Shown here in pieces: positions 1-8,918 of a DNA stretch of 64,000 bases (its first letter is position 1; each line of letters starts with the position of its first letter). The notes beneath the pieces are model-generated. The model was not told where the DNA came from and searched no databases. It worked only from the letters and a program-made list of their open reading frames with translations. The position numbers were made by a program, and so were the translations under genes. Origin of the DNA: Bacillota bacterium (GTDB lineage Bacteria; Bacillota; Bacilli; Paenibacillales; Paenibacillaceae); the NCBI GenBank assembly GCA_023460795.1, contig JAEWPC010000005.1:68958-132957 (forward strand), written 5' to 3'.

Positions 1-2
1 TC

Positions 3-722
3 GACTACGCGAGCGCGAGGGTTCAACATGAGAAACCGAATCTCTCTGCGGACATGAAAATGCTGACGCGGTTTTTGACCGAGAAAAAGTGGGACACGGT
101 CAAGGAGCATATCGATCATTTGTTTAAGCATGTCATTCGCAAAAACCTGATTGCGAATCATACGCAGGCGCACGAGCTGTTTTTCGAGGTATATTTCGCG
201 ATCAAGCAGTTCGCCCAGCAGGAATCGGTTGCGCATGCAGATACAACGGCGATAGGCCATGCCGCGGATCTGACGGAAATCGTGACCGGCTTCAGCCATA
301 TGGACCAAATGGTCGATTGGCTCTATCAATACTTAGAGCATGAATGTCAGCACTTGATCGGCGGCCAAGACGCCACAGGCAAAGAGATCGTCTATCGGGT
401 GCAGGCGTATATCAAGGAATTTTGCAGCGCGGAGCTCACCTTAAGCATCGTATCGGAAAAGTATCATATCAATCCGATTTATTTCAGCCGGATTTTCAAA
501 ACGTACACCGGAGAAAGCTTCAACAGCTATATTACGAGAATCCGAATGGAGGAAGCGAAATATTTGCTGGAGACGACCTCGCTGCGCCAGCAAGAAATTT
601 CGGAAATCGTCGGCTATGAAGATCCGAAATATTTCAGCAAAGTATTCAAAAAACATTTCGGCATTAGCCCAAGCCAGTATGTTGAAAATCGGGGGAAGGA
701 ACCGACCTCGATGAACGTGTAG
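3..722 (+). CDS. YesN-type AraC response regulator, 3' part only
   Basis: The reading frame is open from the first bases of the window, so the gene starts upstream and only its last 239 codons are seen. The C-terminal ~100 residues form an AraC/XylS double helix-turn-helix, from about visible residue 125, with the conserved endings GYEDPKYFSKVFKKHFG and SPSQY. The part before it is the helical linker typical of YesN-type response regulators; the receiver domain would lie outside the window. In Paenibacillus such regulators sit with a YesM-type sensor kinase directly upstream of sugar ABC transporter genes, as here. It probably controls the transporter and catabolic genes that follow (inference). 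Confidence 0.85.
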   Translation, partial: DYASARVQHEKPNLSADMKMLTRFLTEKKWDTVKEHIDHLFKHVIRKNLIANHTQAHELFFEVYFAIKQFAQQESVAHADTTAIGHAADLTEIVTGFSHMDQMVDWLYQYLEHECQHLIGGQDATGKEIVYRVQAYIKEFCSAELTLSIVSEKYHINPIYFSRIFKTYTGESFNSYITRIRMEEAKYLLETTSLRQQEISEIVGYEDPKYFSKVFKKHFGISPSQYVENRGKEPTSMNV

Positions 723-759
723 TATAATTTTTGCACTTGTTTAGTTGATTATGTGAGTC

Positions 760-773
760 TGCAAGCGCTGTCA
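760..773 (+). promoter_or_regulatory. cre-like CcpA box before the ABC transporter
   Basis: The 14 bases TGCAAGCGCTGTCA fit the relaxed CcpA consensus TGNAANCGNNNNCA at every fixed position. The site lies 116 bases before the binding-protein start, in the only intergenic gap ahead of the operon, which suggests glucose repression of the locus. No convincing -35/-10 pair could be assigned around it, so whether it blocks initiation or elongation is unknown. Confidence 0.5.
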
Positions 774-888
774 TCCATGATAACCTAGGTCTCAGACAGG
801 TACCCTTACCCGCAAAGGCAAGCGCATACATCTTGGGATGCTGTTGAGTGGGAGTCATGGATTTTTCATTTTTAGAGGGGGTTTATCA

Positions 889-1980
889 ATGAAAAGAAGT
901 TTGACGTTCGTACTCTGCATCCTGATGGCTTCGGTATTGGCATTATCCGCCTGTGGGAAGAACAATGAGAACAATGCCGCGGGAACAACGGGCGCCAGCG
1001 CCTCGCAAAGCGGTTCCGGCGAAATTAAACCGATCGTCGTCGGCGTAAGCAATGGCTATATCGGCAACGGTTGGCGTACGCAAATGACGGAAGCGATCGA
1101 GAATCTCGCAGCCGAGTACAAAGAAAAAGGTTGGATCAAGGACATCATCGTTCAACACGCAGGCGTCGACGTCAACAACCAAATCGCGCAAATCCGCAAC
1201 ATGATCAACGCGAAAGTCGACCTGCTCCTTATCGATCCGAACTCTGAAACCGCGCTCAACCCGGTTATCGAAGAAGCGGTTAAAAAAGGCATTAAGGTCA
1301 TCACCTTCGACCAGCCGGTGACAAGCGAAAAGGTCATCAACGTCGTTATCGACCAAGTTAAATTCGGCGAAAACTTGGCTCAGTGGTTCGTAAACGAGCT
1401 GGGCGGCAAAGGCGATATCGTTATCGTAAGCGGTCTTGCGGGAAGCTCCGCTAACGTCAATCGTCTGAAAGGCATGAAGGCAGTGCTGGATCAAAATCCG
1501 GACATCAAAGTATTGACGGAAGTAAACGGCAACTGGGATGAAGCGAACGCGCAGCAGGTCACTTCGAACCTGATCGCGTCGTATCCGAAAATCGATGGCG
1601 TTCTTACGCAAGACGGCATGGCGCTGGGCGTCGTAAACGCATTCCAAGCGGCGAACAAAGCGCTTCCGGTCATCACGGGCGAAAACAACGTAGCCTTCCT
1701 GAAAAAGTGGAAGGAATTGAAGGACAGCGAGGGTTTCAGCACTTACGGCCAAAACAACCCTCCGGGCATCGGGGCGACTGCGCTCGGCATCGGCGTCCGC
1801 ATGCTTCAAGGCAAGAAGAGCAATCTTCCAATGGACGGCAATACGTTCTACTATCCGATCAGCACGCACATCAAGAACGACATCTTGGAAGCGGAATTGA
1901 ACAAAGTCAAAGATAAGCCAGATACGTATACGCTTGATGAATGGATGTCCGAAGAGCAATTGAACGCGCTTTTTGAATAA
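889..1980 (+). CDS. Sugar/cyclitol ABC transporter substrate-binding lipoprotein (MocB/RbsB-like)
   Basis: This is a 363-residue extracytoplasmic binding protein of the ribose/galactose/inositol type (peripla_BP_4 fold). ATG at 889 is preferred over an upstream in-frame start because a purine-rich AGAGGGGG lies 7 bases before it and translation then opens with a lipoprotein signal, lipobox LSAC at Cys22. Mature features include the VGVSNGYIGNGWR first strand and PVITGENN near the hinge. It is followed at 72 bases by the ATPase gene, so it is the receptor of this importer. In rhizobia the equivalent protein of the rhizopine locus is MocB. The ligand cannot be read from sequence; given the catabolic genes downstream a cyclitol is likelier than ribose. 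Confidence 0.85.
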   Translation: MKRSLTFVLCILMASVLALSACGKNNENNAAGTTGASASQSGSGEIKPIVVGVSNGYIGNGWRTQMTEAIENLAAEYKEKGWIKDIIVQHAGVDVNNQIAQIRNMINAKVDLLLIDPNSETALNPVIEEAVKKGIKVITFDQPVTSEKVINVVIDQVKFGENLAQWFVNELGGKGDIVIVSGLAGSSANVNRLKGMKAVLDQNPDIKVLTEVNGNWDEANAQQVTSNLIASYPKIDGVLTQDGMALGVVNAFQAANKALPVITGENNVAFLKKWKELKDSEGFSTYGQNNPPGIGATALGIGVRMLQGKKSNLPMDGNTFYYPISTHIKNDILEAELNKVKDKPDTYTLDEWMSEEQLNALFE

Positions 1981-2052
1981 CGCTTAACGGTAATATAGAC
2001 GAGAGAGGGAGTACTGCGGTATTCCCTCTTTTGAATAAAGAGGAGACTGGCC

Positions 2053-3567
2053 ATGCAATTACTCGAAGCGAAATCATTGCGCAAGTCCTACGGCGGTGTC
2101 TCGGCACTTCGCGACGGTAACTTGATCTGTAAACAAGGGAAAGTATGCGGGCTGCTCGGAGCGAACGGCTCGGGGAAGTCGACCTTTTCGAAAATGATCT
2201 CCGGCGTCGTGAAACCGGATGACGGGGAAATCTGGTTCGAAGGCAAACGACTGAACATCGCGAATCCGCAAGAGGCCAAAAAACAGGGGATTATTATGGT
2301 GCATCAGCATCTTAGCCTCGTGCCCGAGTTGACGATTTGGGAAAATATGACCCTCGGCTCCGAACCGGAAAGCTCGATGGGTTTTATGAACAACGCACGA
2401 TCCAAAGAAATCGCTCAGACGTATTTGGCCAAATTTTCGCCTGAGCTTTCGATTGACGTCAAGATCAAAGATTTATCGCTCGCGCAAAAGCAATTCGTTG
2501 AAATCGCCAAAGCGATTTCCCAGAAGCCCAAGCTGCTTATTCTGGATGAACCGACCGCTCCGTTGGAGCAATCCGAAGTTGAAAAGCTCTTCGCCGTGAT
2601 GCGAGAGCTGACAGCGAATCAAACGTCGATTATATTTATTTCCCACCGGTTATGGGAAATCAAATCGATCTGCGATTACGTGGTCGTCTTCCGCAACGGG
2701 GAAACGATCGGCGCCATTGATTTCGCCACAGAGGCGAAGGACGAGAACTTGATCATTTCCATGATCTCCGGTAAAGATTATGAGCATGCCAAGGATCACG
2801 CGCCAGCGAATCGCCCCATTCCATCGGAAAAGATGCTCGAAGTCCGGGAGCTCATGCTCCGCAGAACGAAGGATCGAATGAGCTTCGATATAAGGAAAGG
2901 AGAAATTGTTGGTCTTGGAGGGTTGCAAGGACAAGGACAGGAGGAACTGCTGCTTGTCTTGTCCGGTCTGATTCAGCCCAAGCGCGGACAAATTTCGATC
3001 GGCGGGAAGCAGTTGAAGCTTCGGCATCCGAAAAACGCCGTCAAAGAAGGCATGGTGCTTGTCCCGGGAGACCGGCATAAGGAAGGGCTGTTCCTGCAGC
3101 ATGACGTGCAGTTTAATTTGATTTTTCCGCAATTCGCGCTTCGGAAAACGAAATTTTTCTTGAACCCGAGTAAGCAGCGAGCGCAAGCCGACGATCTGAT
3201 TCAGCGGGTGAACATCGTCCCGAGAGATCCCGGAAAGGTCGTTCAGTTCTTGAGCGGCGGCAATCAGCAGAAGGTCGTCGTGGGCAAATGGCTTCCGTTA
3301 GAGCCGAAGGTGCTGCTGCTTAGCGATCCGGCGAAAGGCGTCGATATCGGAGCGAAAAAAGAATTGTACGATACCGTGAGAAAATTGGCCGAACAGGGGA
3401 CGTCCGTACTTCTTTACGCAAGCGACCATGAGGAACTGATGGACATATGCGACCGGGTATTCATCCTGTTCGAGGATCAAATCGTAGACGAGCTGCTGCC
3501 CGACGATTATAGCGAACAACGATTCGTGTCAGCATCCTTGCGTTCGGATAAGGCTGCTAGCCAATAG
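2053..3567 (+). CDS. Sugar ABC transporter ATPase with two nucleotide-binding domains (RbsA/MglA type)
   Basis: The 504-residue protein has two tandem ATPase domains, the usual form in CUT2 (ribose/galactose/inositol) importers. Domain 1 has Walker A GANGSGKST at residues 36-44, a signature region SLAQKQFVEIAKA and Walker B LLILDEPTA. Domain 2 has the degenerate P-loop region common in this family (GLGGLQGQGQEE), an intact LSGGNQQKV signature and an altered Walker B, LLLSDPAKGVD, where LLLDEPTRG is usual, so only domain 1 is clearly catalytic. The ribosome site AGAGGAGA precedes ATG 2053. It energises the two permeases that follow at 27 and 18 base gaps. Confidence 0.92.
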   Translation: MQLLEAKSLRKSYGGVSALRDGNLICKQGKVCGLLGANGSGKSTFSKMISGVVKPDDGEIWFEGKRLNIANPQEAKKQGIIMVHQHLSLVPELTIWENMTLGSEPESSMGFMNNARSKEIAQTYLAKFSPELSIDVKIKDLSLAQKQFVEIAKAISQKPKLLILDEPTAPLEQSEVEKLFAVMRELTANQTSIIFISHRLWEIKSICDYVVVFRNGETIGAIDFATEAKDENLIISMISGKDYEHAKDHAPANRPIPSEKMLEVRELMLRRTKDRMSFDIRKGEIVGLGGLQGQGQEELLLVLSGLIQPKRGQISIGGKQLKLRHPKNAVKEGMVLVPGDRHKEGLFLQHDVQFNLIFPQFALRKTKFFLNPSKQRAQADDLIQRVNIVPRDPGKVVQFLSGGNQQKVVVGKWLPLEPKVLLLSDPAKGVDIGAKKELYDTVRKLAEQGTSVLLYASDHEELMDICDRVFILFEDQIVDELLPDDYSEQRFVSASLRSDKAASQ

Positions 3568-3594
3568 ATTATCTTTATTTTGGGGTGAGTCGAC

Positions 3595-4557
3595 TTGAAC
3601 AGTCAACATCGTTTGCGCAAGCTCTTGCATCACAATTTATTTCCGATCGTGATGATCTTTATCGTTGTCGTTGCCGTGAATGCCTACTTACAGCCCGGAT
3701 TTTTTTCGTTTGACGTTCTTCAATCGAATTTAGCGAGCTTTACGCCGCTCGTGCTCGCGAGCATGGCGCAAGCCGTCGTCATCCTCGTCGGTGGCATCGA
3801 CTTATCTGTCGGCATGTCGATCACTTTGGCGACGGTCATTATGGCCGCGACAATGGACAGTTCCTCTTCGAGCATTGCGTTCGGAATTATTCTCTCAATT
3901 GTAGCGACGCTAGGAGTAGGTGCGTTAAACGGCTTCGTGATCGGTTATTTGAAGCTGCCGCCGATTATTTCCACCTTTGCGGTGTCCTCGATCTGTTACG
4001 GCGCCGCGCTGCTGATTATGCCTCAGCCCGGCGGGTACATTCCTTATTCTTTCTACGAAACGTATCAAACGAACATCGCTTCCTTTCTGCCGATGCCGCT
4101 TGTGATGATTATCGTGGGCCTACTTATTTGGGCATTTATTAGAAGGCGTAAAATTTATCGTTACATCTATGCAGTCGGGGGTAGCGAGCCGGCGGCATTC
4201 GCGAATGGCATCAACACGAAGAAGATCAAGCTGTACGCCTTCATGATCGCCAGCATTTTTATCGTTCTGACGGCGCTCGCCGTCGTCGCCCAAACGGCGA
4301 CCGGCGATGCGAACATGGGCCGCGCGTATACGCTGAACTCGATTGCCGCGGTCGTCATTGGAGGCATCAGCCTCCAAGGGGGTAAAGGCAGCCTGTTCGG
4401 CGCCGTTCTCGGCGCGCTTATTCTCGGCTTCATATCCAATATCATTTTCTTCGCGGAGCTTTCTTCGTTCTACCAGGATCTGATCAAAGGCTTAATTATT
4501 ATTTTCGCGCTGACGCTATCCATTCTTCCGACGATTCGGAAGAAGGCGCTTGCCTAA
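3595..4557 (+). CDS. Sugar ABC transporter permease 1 (RbsC-like)
   Basis: This 320-residue, very hydrophobic protein of the BPD_transp_2 family has about 8-10 membrane segments. It carries the family loop GGIDLSVGMSITLATV near residue 65 and VIGGISLQGGKGSLFGAVLGA near residue 255, which contact the ATPase or line the pore in CUT2 permeases. TTG 3595 is taken as start because the purine run TGGGGTGAG ends just before it and the next segment is a short positively charged N-terminus. It pairs with the second permease encoded 18 bases downstream. Confidence 0.9.
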   Translation: MNSQHRLRKLLHHNLFPIVMIFIVVVAVNAYLQPGFFSFDVLQSNLASFTPLVLASMAQAVVILVGGIDLSVGMSITLATVIMAATMDSSSSSIAFGIILSIVATLGVGALNGFVIGYLKLPPIISTFAVSSICYGAALLIMPQPGGYIPYSFYETYQTNIASFLPMPLVMIIVGLLIWAFIRRRKIYRYIYAVGGSEPAAFANGINTKKIKLYAFMIASIFIVLTALAVVAQTATGDANMGRAYTLNSIAAVVIGGISLQGGKGSLFGAVLGALILGFISNIIFFAELSSFYQDLIKGLIIIFALTLSILPTIRKKALA

Positions 4558-4575
4558 CGGGAGGTTGACCAAAGC

Positions 4576-5568
4576 ATGAACCAATTGCAAACGAGCGAAG
4601 CGCGTACTCCGGTTTCAATGGCGAGGAAAGCCCGTAATTTAAGCGGCCATAAGGTTCTGATCGCTTATGTGCTTGTCGTCCTTATTTTCATAGCGGGACA
4701 ACTCATTTCTCCCGGCTTCGGCGAATTCTCGAATATGATGAACGTCCTTAATATTTCCGCGTTGCTTGGTTTTGTCGCCTTGGCGCAAATGCTCGTCATT
4801 GTATCGGGCGGCGAAGGGATCGATTTGTCCGTAGGCGCTATGGCGTCGTTAGGCGCGGTGATGTCCTCGCAAATCATCAACGGCATGGACGGCAACCTCC
4901 TGCTCGCCATCGTCATTGTGCTGATTGCCGGGTTTATCGTTGGCTGCGTCAGCGGCATCGGCATTTCCTATTTCAAAGTGCCCCCGCTCGTCATGACGCT
5001 GGCGATGGCCAGCGTTATTCAAGGGGTTTCGCTCGTCTATACGAACGGCCAGCCGAAAGGGATGGCTTCGCCGTTGCTGAAGGAGCTCGGAACGGGCAGA
5101 ACGGCAGGCATTCCGAATCTCGTTATTCTTTGGGCTATTCTTGCGTTGATCCTTACCGTGGTTCTTGTCCGCACGAAATGGGGCAAGCTGCTATACGGAC
5201 TCGGAACGAATCAACTGACGATGGAATTGTCCGGCGTCAGAACGAGGGTTGTGCGAACCGTCGTATACGGCGCAAGCGGCGCGATCGCGGCGATCAGCGG
5301 CATGATGCTGCTCAGCTATACGGGCACGGCGTTCTTGGATATCGGCTCGTCGTATGTGCTCCCTACAATAATTGCGGTCGTGATCGGCGGCATTGCTTTA
5401 ACAGGCGGCCTGGGCAGCTATAACGGCACGGTTGCAGGGGCGATCTTGCTGACGACGCTCAGCAGCATTCTCGTCACGTTGAAGATGAGCGAGGGCGGTC
5501 GTCAAATGATTTTCGGCGGCATCCTGTTGCTGTTGCTCATCGTGTACGGCAGACAAAAATCATCCTGA
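4576..5568 (+). CDS. Sugar ABC transporter permease 2 (RbsC-like)
   Basis: This 330-residue membrane protein is a paralogue of the preceding gene, with the CUT2 permease loop SGGEGIDLSVGAMASLGAV and a second conserved loop VVIGGIALTGGLGSYNGTVAG. A good ribosome site (GGGAGG) lies before ATG 4576. Two different permeases point to a heterodimeric channel, seen in several inositol and rhizopine-type CUT2 systems, whereas E. coli RbsC is a homodimer. It ends 37 bases before the epimerase gene and shares its transcript. Confidence 0.9.
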   Translation: MNQLQTSEARTPVSMARKARNLSGHKVLIAYVLVVLIFIAGQLISPGFGEFSNMMNVLNISALLGFVALAQMLVIVSGGEGIDLSVGAMASLGAVMSSQIINGMDGNLLLAIVIVLIAGFIVGCVSGIGISYFKVPPLVMTLAMASVIQGVSLVYTNGQPKGMASPLLKELGTGRTAGIPNLVILWAILALILTVVLVRTKWGKLLYGLGTNQLTMELSGVRTRVVRTVVYGASGAIAAISGMMLLSYTGTAFLDIGSSYVLPTIIAVVIGGIALTGGLGSYNGTVAGAILLTTLSSILVTLKMSEGGRQMIFGGILLLLLIVYGRQKSS

Positions 5569-5605
5569 TGCTTGCGAATAAAGCGTAAAGAAAGGCGGAT
5601 GCGGA

Positions 5606-6586
5606 ATGAGTCGCTACTCAGTTAGCCGAATCGAAAAAGAGGGCATGAACATCATCGCGCTGACGGACGCGGAAGCAAACGCCTGCGCGGAAGTCGTTCC
5701 CCAAGTCGGAAATAACCTCTACCGCTTCGAAAGCGGCGGTCGGCAGGTGCTCGTTCCTCCTGCGAAGGTCAGCGCGTTCAAAGACGAGGAATTCGCTGAT
5801 TTTCGTTACGGCACGCCGATTCTATTCCCGCCGAATCGCGTGAGAGACGGCCGATTTACGTACAAAGGCAAAGCGTATCAACTCCCGTTGAATGAACCGC
5901 CGCATTTTCATTTGCACGGCGAGATCTGCTCGAAGGCATGGAGAGTGGTCGAGACGGGGGCCTCCGATGAGGAGGGCGCTTATGTCGTCAGCGAGTTCCG
6001 TTACGCGGAGCATCCGGAGATACTCGCTTATTTCCCTCATCCGCTGACGTTTACGGTGACCGTTAGACTCTTAGAGGGTCGTCTTGCCTTCAGCGGGACG
6101 ATCGCGAATGAAGGGGAGGAAGAAGCGCCGTTCGCGTTCGGGCTTCATCCGTATTTCTCGATTCCGTTCGGCGCTGAGGAAGAGATCACGCTTCAAGTCC
6201 CATCGACTGCGGAATGGCCGGTCTCGAACCTCGCTCTAGTTACAGGCGAACCCTCGATGACCGACTATAGCCGCAGCTTGAACGAAGGCGTCTCGATTTC
6301 CGATTATCCGCAGCTGGGCTGCTCGCTTCTGTCATTGACAGCGGGAGAAAGCAGCACCTGCCGCATGTTCATGAACAACAGGGGCTATACGATCGCCTAT
6401 CGGTTCGGTCCGGAGTTTCCTTATGTCGTTCTGTTCCGTCCGGATTGGTCATCCGCCTATTCGTTGGAGCCATACACGTACGTAACCGACGCGTTCAACC
6501 TTCCTTACGATCAAGAGTTGACCGGAGCCAAGGGCCTTGAAGCCGGCTCAACCTTCCGGTTCAGCACGAGCATGTGGGTGGAGTAG
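5606..6586 (+). CDS. Aldose 1-epimerase family protein (GalM-like)
   Basis: This 326-residue mutarotase-fold protein has the active-site elements HFHLHGE near residue 98, GLHPYFSI near residue 185 and LEPYTYVTDAFN near residue 300, corresponding to the two His and catalytic Glu of GalM. The family interconverts alpha and beta anomers of aldoses or acts on sugar phosphates. It is the last gene before a terminator-like hairpin, so it closes the transporter unit. If the substrate is a cyclitol, which has no anomeric carbon, its role would be on a ring-opened or glycosylated intermediate; this is unresolved. Confidence 0.85.
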   Translation: MSRYSVSRIEKEGMNIIALTDAEANACAEVVPQVGNNLYRFESGGRQVLVPPAKVSAFKDEEFADFRYGTPILFPPNRVRDGRFTYKGKAYQLPLNEPPHFHLHGEICSKAWRVVETGASDEEGAYVVSEFRYAEHPEILAYFPHPLTFTVTVRLLEGRLAFSGTIANEGEEEAPFAFGLHPYFSIPFGAEEEITLQVPSTAEWPVSNLALVTGEPSMTDYSRSLNEGVSISDYPQLGCSLLSLTAGESSTCRMFMNNRGYTIAYRFGPEFPYVVLFRPDWSSAYSLEPYTYVTDAFNLPYDQELTGAKGLEAGSTFRFSTSMWVE

Positions 6587-6600
6587 ACATACGCGCAAGC

Positions 6601-6634
6601 AACCGTCACGGCGATTCGCCGCTGGCGGTTTTTT
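6601..6634 (+). terminator. Terminator after the epimerase gene
   Basis: Arms AACCG and CGGCG pair with CGCCG and GCGGTT across a short internal loop, followed by TTTTTT. It separates the transporter unit from the catabolic unit. Confidence 0.7.
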
Positions 6635-6651
6635 AGTGTCCCCCATCGAAA

Positions 6652-6665
6652 AGAAAGCGCTTCAA
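6652..6665 (+). promoter_or_regulatory. Possible degenerate cre box before the catabolic unit
   Basis: AGAAAGCGCTTCAA keeps the AAGCGCTT core of a cre site but misses two fixed consensus positions. It sits between the terminator and the dehydrogenase gene, mirroring the stronger box at 760. Taken alone it would not be convincing. Confidence 0.25.
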
Positions 6666-6774
6666 CAGGTATAAAAAACACTCCTAAGAAGTTGATTTTA
6701 TGAGTCGGATTCAAGGGCGCGGAAATTTATGATTAATGCATAACAAAGGCTTGGTTGACAAGGAGGAATCACAA

Positions 6775-7878
6775 TTGAGCGTTGTGGATTTGAACTTGAA
6801 TATTGATCCGGTAATGCCCAAACGCAAAGATTTCCGTATTGGCTGCATCGGTTCAGGATTTATTATGCGGGATTGTCATCTTGTCGCGTACCGTGACGCA
6901 GGCTTTAATCCCGTCGCGATCGCTTCCCGTACTTACGCGAATGCGAAAGCGGTTGCAGAACTTCGGAGCATCCCGAAAGTGCATGAGACGTGGCAGCAGC
7001 TCGTTCAAGATCCCGAGATTGAAATTCTCGATATCGCCTTTCCTCCGGACCGGCAGCTCGAGGTTGTAAAATTGGCGGTTCAGCAGCCGCATATTAAAGG
7101 AATTTTGTGCCAAAAGCCGCTTGCCATGAACTCCCGTGAAGCGCAAGAAATCGTCTCGCTGTGCGAGAACGCGGGCATCAAAATCGCCGTTAACTCCAAC
7201 ATGAGATATGACCAATCGATTCGCGCATTGAAGACGATACTTGACCGTGGTTATCTCGGAGAGCCTGTCCTCGCCACGATCGAAATGCGGGCGATTCCGC
7301 ATTGGCAGGATTTCCTTAAACAATACGAGAGCGTCGAAATTCTCAACATGGGCATACACCACATCGATGCGTTCCGTTATTTATTCGGCGATCCGGAGAA
7401 AATTACGGCTCTGACGCGAAAGGACCCAAGAACGACCTTCAATCACATCGACGGCATTTCCCAATATACGTTCCAATACAGCAACGAGTTGATGGCATCG
7501 AGTCTTGATGACGTGTGGGCATGGCCTGGCGAAGGCGCCGAGAAGGACGTCTACATCAAATGGAGAGTCGTCGGCCTCGATGGTCTCGCGCAAGGATTCA
7601 TCGGCTGGCCTTATCCGGAAAGAACGCCGAGCACGCTTGAATTTACAACGAAGCAAGACCCGAACAAGTGGCATCGGCCGTCATGGGATTCCGTATGGTT
7701 CCCGGACGCGTTCCAAGGGACGATGGCGCAGCTGCTTCGCGCCGTAGAGACGGACAGCGAGCCGGAAATCGGCGGCAGAGACAATTTGAGAACGATGGCT
7801 GCCGTAGACGCCTGCTACAAGTCGATTAAGGAAGGCCGCACCGTCGCATTCTCCGAGGTTACACCGTTTAACGCGTAA
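6775..7878 (+). CDS. Gfo/Idh/MocA family oxidoreductase (MocA-like)
   Basis: TTG 6775 is chosen because an excellent AAGGAGG site lies 7 bases before it; an in-frame ATG at 6736 has no such site. The 367-residue product has an N-terminal Rossmann fold (IGCIGSGFI) and the substrate-binding half with MGIHHIDAFRYLFGD near residue 205. The usual EKP catalytic motif appears as CQKPLAM, keeping the Lys with Glu replaced by Gln. The family oxidises hydroxyls of sugars and cyclitols with NAD(P); myo- and scyllo-inositol dehydrogenases and rhizobial MocA belong here. It is first in the second transcription unit and probably oxidises the demethylated cyclitol (inference). Confidence 0.85.
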   Translation: MSVVDLNLNIDPVMPKRKDFRIGCIGSGFIMRDCHLVAYRDAGFNPVAIASRTYANAKAVAELRSIPKVHETWQQLVQDPEIEILDIAFPPDRQLEVVKLAVQQPHIKGILCQKPLAMNSREAQEIVSLCENAGIKIAVNSNMRYDQSIRALKTILDRGYLGEPVLATIEMRAIPHWQDFLKQYESVEILNMGIHHIDAFRYLFGDPEKITALTRKDPRTTFNHIDGISQYTFQYSNELMASSLDDVWAWPGEGAEKDVYIKWRVVGLDGLAQGFIGWPYPERTPSTLEFTTKQDPNKWHRPSWDSVWFPDAFQGTMAQLLRAVETDSEPEIGGRDNLRTMAAVDACYKSIKEGRTVAFSEVTPFNA

Positions 7879-7915
7879 AACGCATAAATCAACCGAATTA
7901 AGGGAGGATTCACAC

Positions 7916-8818
7916 ATGATTTCAGTCGGTATTTTCAACGGGTATTATCCTTACACGCTCGAAGAGCAAATTGCCAAAATCAAAAAAGACGGCTTCAGTT
8001 GCGTCCAATTGGACCTGGCCTTCAAAGGCATGGACGTCTCGCCGGACAACGTAACGCGTGACAAAGCGCACGTCATTCGGGATGCTTTCCGCGATGCGAA
8101 CTTGCCGATCGTCTCTATCTCGGGCTACACGAACATCATTCATCCCGATCCGGTCAAACGCGAGCAAAACCTCAACGGCTTGAAAAACCTGCTCCGCTTC
8201 GCTCGCGACTTGGGTACCCCGTATGTCATCAGCGAAACGGGAACGTACAACACGGAAAGCGACTGGGTTTGGGATCCGAAAAACGGCACGGAAGAAGCCT
8301 ACGAGGAAGTATGCCGCACGCTCGAGGATTTGGCGAAATTCGCTTACGACCACGGCTCCATGTTCCTTGTGGAAAACTACGTGCAAAACGTCATTGGCTC
8401 GGTAGATCAGCTGACTCGCCTGTTCTCCGACGTAAACCATCCGGGACTTGGTCTGCTGCTTGATCCGACCAACTATTTCAATAGCCACAACATTCACCAC
8501 GTTGACGATGAATTGAACCGTATTCTCAATACGCTCGGCGACAAAGTCAAAATCGCGCATGCCAAAGACATTAAGCTGGCAGAAAATACGGTGGAGAAGC
8601 ATGCGGACATCGATGCTTCCGAAGCGCATACGTTCCGCGGCGCAGGCGCAGTCGAGCTCCCGGCGCCAGGCTTGGGCATATTGAACTACGATCTGTATTT
8701 GCAACGGCTCGGAAAGCTGCACCCGAACATTCCGATCATTATCGAGCACTTGGACGAGTCGGATATTCCGCGCGCGAAGAGCTTCCTCGATGGAAAATTG
8801 AAAAAAATCGGCGTCTAA
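7916..8818 (+). CDS. Sugar phosphate isomerase/epimerase, TIM barrel (MocC/IolE-like)
   Basis: This 300-residue AP_endonuc_2/xylose-isomerase-like barrel keeps the metal-binding ladder: Glu in FLVENYV (~158), Asp in LLDPTNYF (~183), His in AHAKDI (~214) and Glu in IIEHLDES (~281). Relatives include 2-keto-myo-inositol dehydratase IolE, the isomerase IolI, D-psicose 3-epimerase and MocC of the rhizopine locus. It follows the dehydrogenase by 37 bases with a GGGAGG site, so it likely acts on the keto product of that enzyme. Dehydratase, isomerase or epimerase chemistry cannot be told apart from sequence. Confidence 0.85.
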   Translation: MISVGIFNGYYPYTLEEQIAKIKKDGFSCVQLDLAFKGMDVSPDNVTRDKAHVIRDAFRDANLPIVSISGYTNIIHPDPVKREQNLNGLKNLLRFARDLGTPYVISETGTYNTESDWVWDPKNGTEEAYEEVCRTLEDLAKFAYDHGSMFLVENYVQNVIGSVDQLTRLFSDVNHPGLGLLLDPTNYFNSHNIHHVDDELNRILNTLGDKVKIAHAKDIKLAENTVEKHADIDASEAHTFRGAGAVELPAPGLGILNYDLYLQRLGKLHPNIPIIIEHLDESDIPRAKSFLDGKLKKIGV

Positions 8819-8828
8819 TCGCATTCAA

Positions 8829-8883
8829 GCTTGCGGACAAGCGAATTGGACAACGGATAAGCGCGACAATACTCGCGCTTATC
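8829..8883 (+). other. Two tandem intercistronic hairpins
   Basis: A small hairpin (GCTTG-CGGA-CAAGC, 8829-8842) is followed by a 10-bp stem (GATAAGCGCG / CGCGCTTATC, 8856-8883) without a U-run. They fill the gap between the isomerase and oxygenase genes and may be an mRNA-stabilising or partial-termination element. Confidence 0.5.
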
Positions 8884-8918
8884 TGTTACATCTTGATAGG
8901 AATGAGGTGGGGTTACGC

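Noticed and set aside
943..1959. A 338-codon open frame on the minus strand inside the binding-protein gene
   Set aside because: It mirrors the codon pattern of the real gene, lacks a ribosome site, and encodes an Arg/Asp/Val-rich product typical of antisense frames in this GC range.
7922..8824. A 300-codon minus-strand frame opposite the isomerase gene
   Set aside because: Exactly antisense to a gene with intact metal-ligand motifs; product composition is unnatural and no start site signal is present.
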